Below, one piece after another: positions 6,846 through 14,493 of a stretch of DNA of 20,712 bases. A program made the translations under genes and the position numbers. The stretch comes from a virus. The stretch's first letter is position 1. Every line of letters begins with the position of its first letter. Location: positions 1-20,712 of the IMG/VR virus record IMGVR_UViG_3300042398_001310; one strand, written 5' to 3'. The notes below the pieces were generated by a model that searched no databases, was not told where the DNA came from, and worked only from the letters and a program-made list of their open reading frames with translations.

Positions 6846-8624
6846 TCAGGGGGCCTTTTCTTCCGGGGCTGGATCCCTCCGTCCCAGTTGGTTTCTCATG
6901 ATCGCCCAGGCGACGCAGTGAAGCTTGCTGCAATCACCGAAGTGATCGGCGGTGACTTTCTTCCAGTAGAAGGGTGAGACCCGGCTGTTCTTGTTCTCCA
7001 GCATCTGCTGGCCGGTGTGCCCCTCGATGAAGTCTCGACCGACATCCTGAGGAAAGTGGAGGCGGGGCGGCAGCCGCTTCTTGATCCGCTCGAGATAGAG
7101 GTGGGTCTTCCAGGCAAAATCGCCGTAGGTGTAGAGCAGGATATTCAGCCCCTTGATGGTGGTGACGGCGTAGTTGCCGAAGGTGGACTCCGACCCCTTG
7201 GACGGGTAGTAGAGGCCACCCGATTTCGCGCAGACGGAATAGACCCTCTCGGTGAGGAAGCCGCTGTCTATAAGCCCCGCCACCGGCGCGACGATCTCGT
7301 CGCTACCGGGCAACTGGTAGCGGCGAGCGGCAAGGAACTCGGGTGAAATCAGATCCTCGACGGAGAGCACGGTGCCGTAGTCGATGACCCATGATTCGCC
7401 CTGGTCATTCCGAGCCTCGACTGACCAATGGGTCTGCTTCTCGCCCGGATCGGCGCACAGCGTTAGGATAGCCGGTGATCCGTCCGCCGTGACCTCATCA
7501 GGGATCTCGCGCAGCCGGTAGCCGTCGCGCAGCTCGAGGATGGCATCCTCTTTCACGGAGGCAGCGCGGTTTTCGAAGGGCAGCCCTTCGTAGGTATTCC
7601 GAAAATCATGCAGCCCTCCGGGGCTTCCTTGTTTCTGGAGGAACAGGACCGCCATGTCGCCCCAACTCAATGTAGGGGAATACATCGAGGAGATATGGGC
7701 GGAACGGTGATCCAGCGGTGCGCTGGGATTCTCAGCGACCCACCGGTCCGAAGCCGCCGCTTCCTCGATAAGTCCACGCTTGAGATCCTGCCCCCACAGG
7801 TCTCCGCATTCCTCGCACTGGTAGCAGGCGCTCTCCCTCACCCCGTCGAGATCCCAGCCAGTCTCCCCATGCAGATCGGGTGACCAGTGGACTTGATCAA
7901 ACTTCAGCCACTGGTCACATCCGCAGGACGGGCATGCGACATGAAGGCGGTGCTGACTGCCAGCCATAAATTGGCTGTAAATAGCCCCGGTCTCGACCGT
8001 CGGTGTTGATGCCAAGACCACCTTGCTGATGTTGCGGTACTGGATGGTCCGCGCCATCGCCAACTCAAGCGCAGGGGCCTCAATAGCCGTGCTGTCGGGC
8101 CACTTGTCCACCTCATCGCAGTAGAGGTAGCGTACTGGACGGCTGGCCAGATTGCTCTGGCTGTTGGAGCCGATGAGCTTGAGGGTGCAATTTTTGAACT
8201 GCATCTCGGTTTTTTTGAACTGGTCAGGATCGTCCGGAAGCAGGGACCGCAGGGCGTGGCATGACCTGATGCGGGGAATCAGCTCCCGCTCGCTCCAGCT
8301 TTTTGCATTCTCGCCGGTGCTGGTGACGTAGAGCATGGGGCCGGGATCTTCAGCGATGGAGTATTGGATCAGATTCGCCAGCAAAGTGGTCCCGCCAATC
8401 TGGGCTGACTTGACCAAGGTGATCTGGCGGATTGAGCGGTCTCCATACCACTCATGGAGCTTCCGAAGGTATGGGGTGAAATCGCACGAGAATCGCCCAG
8501 GACGCGGCGAGAAGCGTGAATCAAGCGTGATGTGCTCCTCTGCCCATTGAAGTGGTAACTGCCTTTTACGCGGCTTCCATAGCCCCTCCAAATCCTGACC
8601 GATCCCGACGAGTGCCGCCGTCAT
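6846..8624 (-). CDS. terL: Terminase large subunit, lambda gpA-like family
   Basis: A 592-residue packaging motor. The ATPase domain has a Walker A-like segment at residues 72-80 (KSAQIGGTT) and a Walker B at 165-171 (RYLYCDEVDKW spans it), with a coupling-type STPTVETGAIY near 206. Two CxxC pairs (C231/C234 and C270/C273) suggest an inserted zinc ribbon. The nuclease domain probably uses D392 (TLCADPGEKQTHW) and D453 (LIDSGFLTERVY). It pumps DNA into the prohead through the portal and cuts concatemers; lambda gpA-type enzymes usually cut at cos. Its ATG overlaps the terS stop as ATGA (8624-8621), so the two subunits are translationally coupled. Confidence 0.93.
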   Translation of the reverse strand: MTAALVGIGQDLEGLWKPRKRQLPLQWAEEHITLDSRFSPRPGRFSCDFTPYLRKLHEWYGDRSIRQITLVKSAQIGGTTLLANLIQYSIAEDPGPMLYVTSTGENAKSWSERELIPRIRSCHALRSLLPDDPDQFKKTEMQFKNCTLKLIGSNSQSNLASRPVRYLYCDEVDKWPDSTAIEAPALELAMARTIQYRNISKVVLASTPTVETGAIYSQFMAGSQHRLHVACPSCGCDQWLKFDQVHWSPDLHGETGWDLDGVRESACYQCEECGDLWGQDLKRGLIEEAAASDRWVAENPSAPLDHRSAHISSMYSPTLSWGDMAVLFLQKQGSPGGLHDFRNTYEGLPFENRAASVKEDAILELRDGYRLREIPDEVTADGSPAILTLCADPGEKQTHWSVEARNDQGESWVIDYGTVLSVEDLISPEFLAARRYQLPGSDEIVAPVAGLIDSGFLTERVYSVCAKSGGLYYPSKGSESTFGNYAVTTIKGLNILLYTYGDFAWKTHLYLERIKKRLPPRLHFPQDVGRDFIEGHTGQQMLENKNSRVSPFYWKKVTADHFGDCSKLHCVAWAIMRNQLGRRDPAPEEKAP

Positions 8625-9244
8625 GACTGCTGACTGGTCGGATTTTCACCCGCGCCCAGCGATGATGATGTTTTTGAAGACCATGGAGCGGATCCTGCCG
8701 CTACCGAAAGCTCTCTCAGGATCGTCTCCACCTCGAACCGGACGATCCCGCTCACATCCATCGTGCTATCGATCCGGGCTGAAAGCACGTCTGGAAGGTT
8801 TTCTATCTGCTGCTTCACCAGGGCGAGGTTGGTGCTGATCCACTCGCGGACAGTTTCAGCTTTCACAAGCTGTCCGGTCTGGATATCGAGATCGGCATTG
8901 CGGGCCTGCGATTCAACGAGCAGCTTGTGGCAGTCGTTTGCGGCCTTATTAACCTGAATGAGTGCCGAGAGATCACCTCTTTCAAGAAGCTGGTCGGCGC
9001 TGGCGCTAAGGCGGGCCAGCCGGATCGCGGCAGCCTCCTCGACCTGACGAGCCGTGAGTACCTGGGCGGTGCCTTGAATGAGAGTCATCTGGCTTACCGA
9101 CTCAGATGCGGCAGCACGGCGGCGAAGAAACTCTATCCACCGGCTGTCTCCCTTCTGTCTCCATATCTGGACTGCCCTTACTTGTAGACCGTGCTCATCG
9201 GCACAAGCCTTGATTAGGTGGGATTCGTTTCGCGAAGTAGCCAT
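8621..9244 (-). CDS. terS: Terminase small subunit (Nu1-like position, N-terminal HTH)
   Basis: A 207-residue protein beginning MATSRNESHLIKACADEHGL. The first 45 residues look like a helix-turn-helix with a tryptophan motif (VRAVQIWRQKGDSRWIEFLR), as in small terminases that recognise the packaging site. The middle (about 65-160) is helical with TARQVEEAAAIRLARLSASA and EWISTNLALVKQQIENLP, which fits oligomerisation. The C-terminal tail is Ser/Gly-rich. It is coupled to terL by an ATGA overlap. A TTTGACA element is 16 nt upstream, with no Shine-Dalgarno. Confidence 0.82.
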   Translation of the reverse strand: MATSRNESHLIKACADEHGLQVRAVQIWRQKGDSRWIEFLRRRAAASESVSQMTLIQGTAQVLTARQVEEAAAIRLARLSASADQLLERGDLSALIQVNKAANDCHKLLVESQARNADLDIQTGQLVKAETVREWISTNLALVKQQIENLPDVLSARIDSTMDVSGIVRFEVETILRELSVAAGSAPWSSKTSSSLGAGENPTSQQS

Positions 9245-9260
9245 TTGCGGTTCTTGTTCG

Positions 9261-9267
9261 TGTCAAA
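9261..9267 (-). promoter_or_regulatory. TTTGACA element upstream of terS
   Basis: TTTGACA lies 16 nt before the ATG at 9244, and its first base is shared with the dyad at 9267-9289. No Shine-Dalgarno is visible before terS. Confidence 0.45.
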
Positions 9268-9289
9268 CGCACTCATTGCGAATGTGCGT
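9267..9289. repeat. 23-bp dyad upstream of terS
   Basis: ACGCA at the left end pairs with TGCGT at the right end, and CATT pairs with AATG around a GCG loop, with a CT bulge on the left arm: nine pairs in all. It could be an operator, an early-late transcript end or part of the packaging site. Confidence 0.4.
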
Positions 9290-9395
9290 ACGTGCTATGC
9301 GCTTCACTCCCAAAGCAGACGCACGTAAAAACAACGAGAGTGCGCCCAACCGCGAGGAGAGTGTGGTTGGAAAAGATTCCTTCCCACGGGGGGGT

Positions 9396-9659
9396 GGACA
9401 TGGCGGACATGCCCGGACATGGTCGAGTTTCTGACCATGTCCGCTTGCAATCATCTGAAACTTCGCCACTTGCAAAGTGGCGGACATGGTGGACATGGTA
9501 TCCCCATATCAATGCGGGCGCGCACACGCACAGGCACCCGCGCAGGAGAGATTTAGCATCAATGTTCCAGCGATAGGCCGATAGCATGTCCACCACATCC
9601 GCAATAATCATATCATCTTGAAAGGGAGAGGGATGGAAAGCGGACATGGTCAGGACATG
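9396..9659. repeat. Nine-copy GGACATG repeat cluster (origin or packaging site candidate)
   Basis: Direct copies of GGACATG begin at 9396, 9405, 9415, 9482, 9491, 9642 and 9653. Inverted copies lie at 9436-9442 and 9585-9591. The fuller consensus is CGGACATGGT. Neighbouring direct copies are 9-11 bp apart, about one helical turn. ACCATGTCCGC (9434-9444) and GCGGACATGGT (9480-9490) form an 11-bp inverted repeat around GCCACTT-GCA-AAGTGGC, with CTTGCAA also duplicated inside. The cluster fills most of the roughly 405-base gap between helicase and terS, and its first copies cover the helicase stop codon. I see no convincing gene in the gap. Confidence 0.72.
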
Positions 9660-11296
9660 GTGACCTTGCGGATGACGAATTGCTTGGACACCACTCTGTT
9701 CTCGCCGACACGGGCATCATCACCACGACTGAACTCGATGTCACCGAAACGGCTCCCGTCGAATCTCCCGCAGATTTTACCAAAGGAAGCTCGTTCCTTA
9801 CGTTTTGCCATATCCATCTCGGGAGCTTCAGAGTCTAGCACCCATGAAAATAGTCCACGATCCCTGGCAAAGTCCATCAGGTCACCAGCACTGAACGTCC
9901 TTGAATCAGTTCCCCATTCGCCCAAGGCATCAATCACCATCGTCGTGAAGTCACGCAGCGTATCGTCTGCGGCCTTGGATGGTGTCTCCACAGGGTTTGG
10001 AAGGCCAAAGTGCTCCATGATCCCACCGAATAGATGTCCCCATCGGCTGAAAGAAGGGTGGCGGCGAGAACCTTCCGGTCGGCCGGCTGCGTTCCATTCG
10101 CGTATCAGTGACCATATTGCAGCCAACAGCTTCGGACGCATTGCTAGGATTTCGAATTCCCCGATAGGGTTCTGGATCTTGCGATCCTCGGAGCAGGCTT
10201 CGATCATCTCCAGATCCACGATTAGTGATCTGCGCCGCATGTCTGGATTCACCCTTGCATGGTTTCCAGTAATGAAGACCATGCATTCCTTGTTTAAGGC
10301 GATGACCTTCGATACGCCAAGTTGGCGGTCTGAATAGGTAGTTGAGGTCACAAATGCCTCCAGTGCAGAGTTCCCGATGACGCCCGACCAGTTATCGTAT
10401 GCCAGATATGGAACACCCCCTAGCACAGAGGCAAAAAGTTGTTTCGATAAAGCATCAGGAGAAGTGGTGTTAGGAGGTGCCGAAATCACTGCCGACCCAA
10501 AAGAAGGGCAGATTGCCAACCTCAGCATCGTGGTCTTCCCGCTGCCCTCCCTGTTCGCATTGTAGATCCAGACAGGGCGCTGGTGAGCCGGATCAAGCAT
10601 CATGTCACCGAAGACAGCGACCATCGCCGTGATGGCAATGGACTTGGCTTTGAGCGTCTCATCACGAGGCCAAGGGAACTCCTTCAGCAAATCATCAAAA
10701 AGAGCGATGGCGTCGTCCGACGGCATCTCCCGATCATAGTCCACATTCCCCATCGTCCAGACACGCGCCTCCGCGTCATATCCTTTAGGAAGCAATTCCA
10801 GCTTCCCGTCGGCACGGATTACCGGCTGGGAGACCTGATTCACTCGGCGGATCGACCTGAGCGACCGGATGAACTGCGGCGATGCCAGGACAAGCGACGC
10901 CCCGGCGGCGGTCATCGTTGCGGCTTCCGTGCGCCTGTCCTCCCCGACCCCTATCCATTTCTCAAGCCTGACATAATCCTCGATCCAAGTGCAGAATGAC
11001 TCCGATCCTATCTGCTCCAACTTGCCGCTTTGAGTGATCTCCATCACAATTCCGTCACGGGTGAATATCGGTGCATCCTTCAGTTTTTCGGCGAGGGCCG
11101 TTGCAAATTCAGAAACGGACTGACCGTTGCCTGGCAACAGCAGCACAGGCCTCAGATCCAGCTTTGGAGGCTGTGCTGCGGCGATGTCGCGTTCCAGCGA
11201 CTTCAGCCAATCATCAGCCGGAACCATCGAGGAGAAAAATCTGCCTATCATTTCCTGCTTCGTCCCGCTTAGGCCATCATTATTCCATTTATTCAT
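9650..11296 (-). CDS. AAA+ replicative helicase-type ATPase (phage/VirE-D5-like)
   Basis: A 548-residue protein from the ATG at 11296, chosen because AAAGGA lies about 8 nt upstream; a longer frame would run into the primase gene. Walker A is at about residues 246-256 (NANREGSGKTT). It is followed by TTSPDALSKQLFASVLGGVP and a Walker B-like PYLAYDNW, a sensor-1-like VFITGNHARVNPD and an Arg-rich DMRRRSL. The N-terminal third (about 1-200) has no motif I know. Domain order matches helicases that follow a TOPRIM primase in temperate phages. It probably unwinds the phage origin. Its last codons are built from copies of the GGACATG repeat (read as ATGTCC), so the array starts inside the gene. Confidence 0.78.
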   Translation of the reverse strand: MNKWNNDGLSGTKQEMIGRFFSSMVPADDWLKSLERDIAAAQPPKLDLRPVLLLPGNGQSVSEFATALAEKLKDAPIFTRDGIVMEITQSGKLEQIGSESFCTWIEDYVRLEKWIGVGEDRRTEAATMTAAGASLVLASPQFIRSLRSIRRVNQVSQPVIRADGKLELLPKGYDAEARVWTMGNVDYDREMPSDDAIALFDDLLKEFPWPRDETLKAKSIAITAMVAVFGDMMLDPAHQRPVWIYNANREGSGKTTMLRLAICPSFGSAVISAPPNTTSPDALSKQLFASVLGGVPYLAYDNWSGVIGNSALEAFVTSTTYSDRQLGVSKVIALNKECMVFITGNHARVNPDMRRRSLIVDLEMIEACSEDRKIQNPIGEFEILAMRPKLLAAIWSLIREWNAAGRPEGSRRHPSFSRWGHLFGGIMEHFGLPNPVETPSKAADDTLRDFTTMVIDALGEWGTDSRTFSAGDLMDFARDRGLFSWVLDSEAPEMDMAKRKERASFGKICGRFDGSRFGDIEFSRGDDARVGENRVVSKQFVIRKVTMS

Positions 11297-11310
11297 AACT
11301 ATATCCTTTT

Positions 11311-12186
11311 TTATTCCTCCACCATTGCGGCAGAGACCCAGTCCGTGAAATCCACCTTCCCATCCGGGGCCTCCGGCCATAGCCGGTCCCAGTCTACAAT
11401 GCTAACCTTGCATCCGGCTTCAGTGAGAGCCTTGGCGACAATCACCGCATGGCGGCCACCAGCCAGATCGCGATCAGGACAGATGAAGACCGCCCGACCC
11501 TTTAGTGAATCTGTGAACGAGGCCCGCCACTTCCCAGCACCCATCGGGGATGTCGTTGCAAGCAGACCCAGCTTCGAGGCATTGTCAGCATCCTTCTCCC
11601 CCTCTAAAAGCACCACCGGTTCATCGATCCGGGCTGCGATTTCCGGAAGATTGTAGAGCACCGGCTCGATGCCGCGCAGCGACCAGAGCCACCACTCCCC
11701 CGTCTTCTTGTCGTATTTAGACTCCAAGCTCTCGCATTTCTCGCCCTGACGGGATGGCCTCCGCTGCGAGAACGTCTTTGAGTTGTCATCCGTGTAGCGG
11801 AACTTCAGAGTCTGATGGACTAGGCTGCCAGTCTCATCGCGGTAATCATAGATCGCCTCAAGTTGGCGAGGGCGCTTCGCTTTCTCGCGCTTTTCTCGCA
11901 CCTCATCCTGAAATCCAGCCTCGCGGCGCATCCACTCAATGGCCTCCTTTGGAGTGCATTGCCGGACGAACTTCACGAGGTTTAGGGAATCCCCGCCATC
12001 GCCCGTTGCATGATCCTTCCACATCAGTTCAGCCCCCTTCGAGTAGATCGAGAAAGACTCACTGGCATCAGGACGCAGCGGGGATGAGAACGAGCCGCAC
12101 TTCCCTGGCCATTCAGAGATCCCGAGCCTTCGTGCGACCTCATGGAGATCCAGACGGGCCTTGATGTCTGCAACCGATACCTTCAC
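11311..12186 (-). CDS. DNA primase with TOPRIM domain
   Basis: A 291-residue protein starting at GTG 12186. Residues 1-90 resemble the zinc-binding/CHC2 part of DnaG-type primases (LHEVARRLGI, then CGSFSSPLRPDASESFSIYS and WKDHATGDGGDSLNLVKFV) but keep only one of the usual cysteines, so zinc binding is doubtful. The TOPRIM core has EGEKD at 195-199 and CPDRD with D238/D240, the acidic residues that bind metal. No helicase domain is attached; that role belongs to the next gene 15 bases downstream. GTGA overlap with the preceding stop shows coupling. It likely primes phage DNA synthesis. Confidence 0.85.
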   Translation of the reverse strand: MKVSVADIKARLDLHEVARRLGISEWPGKCGSFSSPLRPDASESFSIYSKGAELMWKDHATGDGGDSLNLVKFVRQCTPKEAIEWMRREAGFQDEVREKREKAKRPRQLEAIYDYRDETGSLVHQTLKFRYTDDNSKTFSQRRPSRQGEKCESLESKYDKKTGEWWLWSLRGIEPVLYNLPEIAARIDEPVVLLEGEKDADNASKLGLLATTSPMGAGKWRASFTDSLKGRAVFICPDRDLAGGRHAVIVAKALTEAGCKVSIVDWDRLWPEAPDGKVDFTDWVSAAMVEE

Positions 12187-12428
12187 TCGGTTGGAAGCTT
12201 GTTGCCCTTTCGCTCAAGAAACGTGAAGTTCCCGATGATCGGAAGTTCTGGCCGCTGATCATTCTCCAACTCATGTGCGGTAAGCTTCTGCTTTGCGATT
12301 CCATCATATCCATACTCATCCCTCCCGTTGCGGTTCTCGATGAGAATGATGTCGAGATAGTTGTGCTTTTTCCCACGGTGGATCCTGTTCTTGTCGATCA
12401 GATTGGTTTTCAGTTTGAGTGCGATCAT
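12183..12428 (-). CDS. Small conserved-looking phage protein (unknown)
   Basis: An 81-residue protein beginning MIALKLKTNLIDKNRIHRGK. The arrangement 'IDKNRIHRGKKHNYLDIILIENRNGRDEYG' followed by PIIGNFTFLERKG resembles a short phage family I have seen next to replication genes, whose function I do not know. The lysine-rich beta-like start suggests nucleic acid contact, but this is inference. It is joined to its neighbours by ATGA at 12428 and GTGA at 12186. Confidence 0.75.
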   Translation of the reverse strand: MIALKLKTNLIDKNRIHRGKKHNYLDIILIENRNGRDEYGYDGIAKQKLTAHELENDQRPELPIIGNFTFLERKGNKLPTE

Positions 12429-12577
12429 GGATTTTTAGGTTTGTATGTGTTGTGTCTTGGTTTCTTTGTTTTTTTGGACTTCCAGTTGATGGCCGCGTAG
12501 TTTGAGCGGTAGTTGTGACTGAAGTTATTCCTAGAAGAGTCTCCCTTGCCATTAGCTGCACGAGACTTGTTGTTCAT
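12425..12577 (-). CDS. 50-residue basic phage peptide
   Basis: A 50-residue frame beginning MNNKSRAANGKGDSSRNNFS. It is strongly basic, ending KSKKTKKPRHNTYKPKNP, with an aromatic middle (HNYRSNYAAINW). The ATG shares a base with the previous stop (TGATG, 12579-12575), and its TGA overlaps the next start as ATGA (12428-12425). Both junctions support translation. This frame is preferred to an 81-codon frame from 12561 on the same strand, which breaks the overlap pattern. The function is unknown; charge suggests binding to nucleic acid. Confidence 0.78.
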   Translation of the reverse strand: MNNKSRAANGKGDSSRNNFSHNYRSNYAAINWKSKKTKKPRHNTYKPKNP

Positions 12578-12771
12578 CAGAGATCCAGATTGGAAGGTGT
12601 AGAGCGCAGGCCGGGCACCTCGATGGCATCCAGTTTCACCCAGATCCCGACACCTCCGGACGAGTCGGCAGGGACCACGCAGACCTGATTGGTCTTGAGA
12701 TGGATCTGGACCACCTTCATCAGGCGGCCCGACGACTTCAGGCGCACCAGCTCAGAAATTTTCAAGTTCAT
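12577..12771 (-). CDS. Small SH3-like / DUF2158-type protein
   Basis: A 64-residue protein from the ATG at 12771, with AGGAGGAGG directly upstream. An earlier frame start at 12924 would overlap the neighbouring gene and is rejected. The sequence MNLKISELVRLKSSGRLMKV resembles the start of small YodC/DUF2158-type proteins (a 'V-x-LKSGG-x-M-V' pattern), and the rest is beta-rich with a VWVKLDAI-like strand. The family assignment is tentative. It overlaps the upstream gene by 20 bases. Confidence 0.65.
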   Translation of the reverse strand: MNLKISELVRLKSSGRLMKVVQIHLKTNQVCVVPADSSGGVGIWVKLDAIEVPGLRSTPSNLDL

Positions 12772-12985
12772 CCTCCTCCTCCTCATTGATGTATTGGGCC
12801 TTTCGACGGCGGACCGAGCCGAACGAGAAAGTCGAGACACGCTCCATCCCGCGACTTGCGAAGAAGGCATCACACTTCCGTTTGATTTCAGCCTGGGGGA
12901 TCCTGCCGCACAGCCCGGCCTCATCTCCCGACTTGGAGAGACGCATCAGCTTCCCGTTCATCGTGGCCCAGCCGTCTGCATTCAT
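12752..12985 (-). CDS. Hypothetical early protein
   Basis: A 77-residue protein from the ATG at 12985, beginning MNADGWATMNGKLMRLSKSG. It ends in a run of acidic residues (INEEEEDELENF). The start is fixed by an ATGA overlap with the previous stop (12985-12982). The middle contains IKRKCDAFFASRGMERVSTF. I recognise no family. Confidence 0.68.
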   Translation of the reverse strand: MNADGWATMNGKLMRLSKSGDEAGLCGRIPQAEIKRKCDAFFASRGMERVSTFSFGSVRRRKAQYINEEEEDELENF

Positions 12986-13206
12986 CGGCGCTTCCTCCGG
13001 GACTTGGGGGCATCGAGGGCCATCGACGGGGCGAATCGATCCAGCTCGATCTGGAGCTTCCTGATTGCCTTCCACAGTTCGGAAATCTCATTCCGATTTA
13101 GAGGGTGTTTTAGTTCCACCACATGGGAGGCAGCCGCCCGGATCCGACGGCACTCAGCCTTCAGAGCTTGGATCTCATCGCAGAGATCGAGAACGCCGGA
13201 GTCCAT
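12982..13206 (-). CDS. Small coiled-coil protein
   Basis: A 74-residue protein beginning MDSGVLDLCDEIQALKAECR. It is mostly helical with heptad-like spacing (LKAECRRIRAAASHVVELKH, then ISELWKAIRKLQIELDRF) and a basic tail (KSRRKRR). TAATG joins it to the upstream gene, and its own stop overlaps the next start as ATGA. It could be a DNA- or partner-binding accessory protein; function unknown. Confidence 0.7.
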   Translation of the reverse strand: MDSGVLDLCDEIQALKAECRRIRAAASHVVELKHPLNRNEISELWKAIRKLQIELDRFAPSMALDAPKSRRKRR

Positions 13207-13694
13207 TATTTTGCCTCGGTGGAGAGCAGATAGTCGTAGAACTCCACCATCGGGCGCAGCAGTTCACAGGCTTTCTTCCGGTCCTGAGTCGTCCATTTCG
13301 GGATCGAGGAATCCATCTTTCGCCGCCAGATCGAGAATCCCTGGTGAAGGCCCTCGATGGTCACGATGGCCGTCCCCTTGCCGAGTCCTTCGTTCAGCTT
13401 CGGCTTGGCCGTCTCCTCCGTGGAGGGCAGCCCCATCGCCAGTTCAAGCTGGGCCGCGATCTGCGCCTCCGTGTCCTCGACGAACTCCTCACCGTAGGAG
13501 TTCTGACCATACTCGCGCCACTGGCGCATCCAGACCGAGGAGCAGCGCTTGGCGACCATGATCCTGTAGCCAACCTCGAAGTATTCCTGCCCACTCATCA
13601 CCTCCGGCAGCACAAGGCCGTCCGGTCGGAAATAGCCAGATGGAGTCAGTTCTTGGGGAGAAACATCTCCCTCTGTTGCAATTTCTAATGTCAT
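13206..13694 (-). CDS. Hypothetical early protein, 162 residues
   Basis: It starts at the ATG at 13694 (MTLEIATEGDVSPQELTPSG), with GGGGAG about 9 nt upstream. An upstream TTG at 13709 lies inside the previous gene. Features seen: EVMSGQEYFEVGYRIMVAKR, an acidic helix (EEFVEDTEAQIAAQLELAMG) and a C-terminal part with aromatic residues (LHQGFSIWRRKMDSSIPKW). No motif I recognise. It starts 5 bases after the ParB-like gene ends. Confidence 0.7.
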   Translation of the reverse strand: MTLEIATEGDVSPQELTPSGYFRPDGLVLPEVMSGQEYFEVGYRIMVAKRCSSVWMRQWREYGQNSYGEEFVEDTEAQIAAQLELAMGLPSTEETAKPKLNEGLGKGTAIVTIEGLHQGFSIWRRKMDSSIPKWTTQDRKKACELLRPMVEFYDYLLSTEAK

Positions 13695-13698
13695 AGAA

Positions 13699-14493
13699 TT
13701 ACTCCCCAAAGACTAAATTAGTAATCTTTTTGAATTCAGTCTTGGATTCGTCTGATCCCTTGAAAAGTTTTTTGTAATCTTTCTTTGATGGATTAAATAC
13801 CCGCATTGATGCAGAAAAAAGTTCATCAGGACGGCCTCCCGACAGTTCATTAGTTGCAACCCTCCGTGCAAAAAGTGCTGATATCTTCGTGAAATACTCA
13901 AAGTTATAGGTATTGAGTGCCCTATATTGAGAAAAGGCATAATCTTGATGACCGGTTATGGCCCAATAAGCAGCGGCACATTTCACTGGTGCGGCAGAAA
14001 AGACCTTTGTTCTCGTGTTACAATAAGACACCAACTCTTTGATTTTCAGACCAAACGGATTGGTCGACCATGAAAGAACAGACTTTGCGGAAACCTCTCT
14101 CCCAGTTTGATTCGTTAAAATCCTGCTGGCGAATAAAAGAGCATCAGTTACCTTTCTATCTAGTCCGGTAAGATCAGCAGTTGTCCTTATTTTCTCTTGA
14201 TCAAGGGCCAAGACGTCCGCGTCAGACAAGCCCCTGGTTACCCACATTTCCGCTGTAATTCCAGAAATGCAAATTCCGTGGAGGCGGTGATGTCCATTAA
14301 CGAGCGAACCATCTTGATGGAATGCAATGCCGTTAGGTAATCCATGTTGAAACTCTCCTGACTTCAATAGCCGCACGAACATGTCAACGTGCCTTCTAAT
14401 AAGTGGATTTTTCCTGACACCATTACCGCGAGACAGAGATAGATAAAACTCTGCCCTCTGCGGTGGGATTATTTCTAATGTTTGTGTTTTCAT
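13699..14493 (-). CDS. ParB/sulfiredoxin-fold-like phage protein, low GC
   Basis: A 264-residue protein beginning MKTQTLEIIPPQRAEFYLSL. Residues 54-72 (NGIAFHQDGSLVNGHHRLH) match the core pattern of ParB-like nuclease domains, in which 'DG-x-x-x-NGHHRL' forms the binding loop. The C-terminal half is helical and Lys-rich. I cannot tell whether it binds or cuts DNA. The gene is plainly AT-richer than its neighbours (for example 13860-14060), which suggests a recent arrival. Its leader matches the capsid leader. It is not coupled to the upstream gene, unlike most genes of the operon. Confidence 0.72.
   Translation of the reverse strand: MKTQTLEIIPPQRAEFYLSLSRGNGVRKNPLIRRHVDMFVRLLKSGEFQHGLPNGIAFHQDGSLVNGHHRLHGICISGITAEMWVTRGLSDADVLALDQEKIRTTADLTGLDRKVTDALLFASRILTNQTGREVSAKSVLSWSTNPFGLKIKELVSYCNTRTKVFSAAPVKCAAAYWAITGHQDYAFSQYRALNTYNFEYFTKISALFARRVATNELSGGRPDELFSASMRVFNPSKKDYKKLFKGSDESKTEFKKITNLVFGE

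Noticed and set aside
9261-9267. TTTGACA as a standard sigma70 -35 box
   Set aside because: With only 13-17 nt to the ATG in most cases there is no room for a -10 box, a start site and a leader; other roles are more likely.
9273-9647. Open frame of 124 codons in the helicase-terS gap
   Set aside because: Its ATG lies in the GGACATG repeat and much of it encodes repeat-derived His/Val/Cys-rich sequence; overlapping frames on both strands look equally good. Kept as non-coding repeat DNA.
12316-12561. 81-codon minus-strand frame near the small basic gene
   Set aside because: It runs across two genes that are supported by start-stop overlaps and is Thr/Gln-rich without domain signs.
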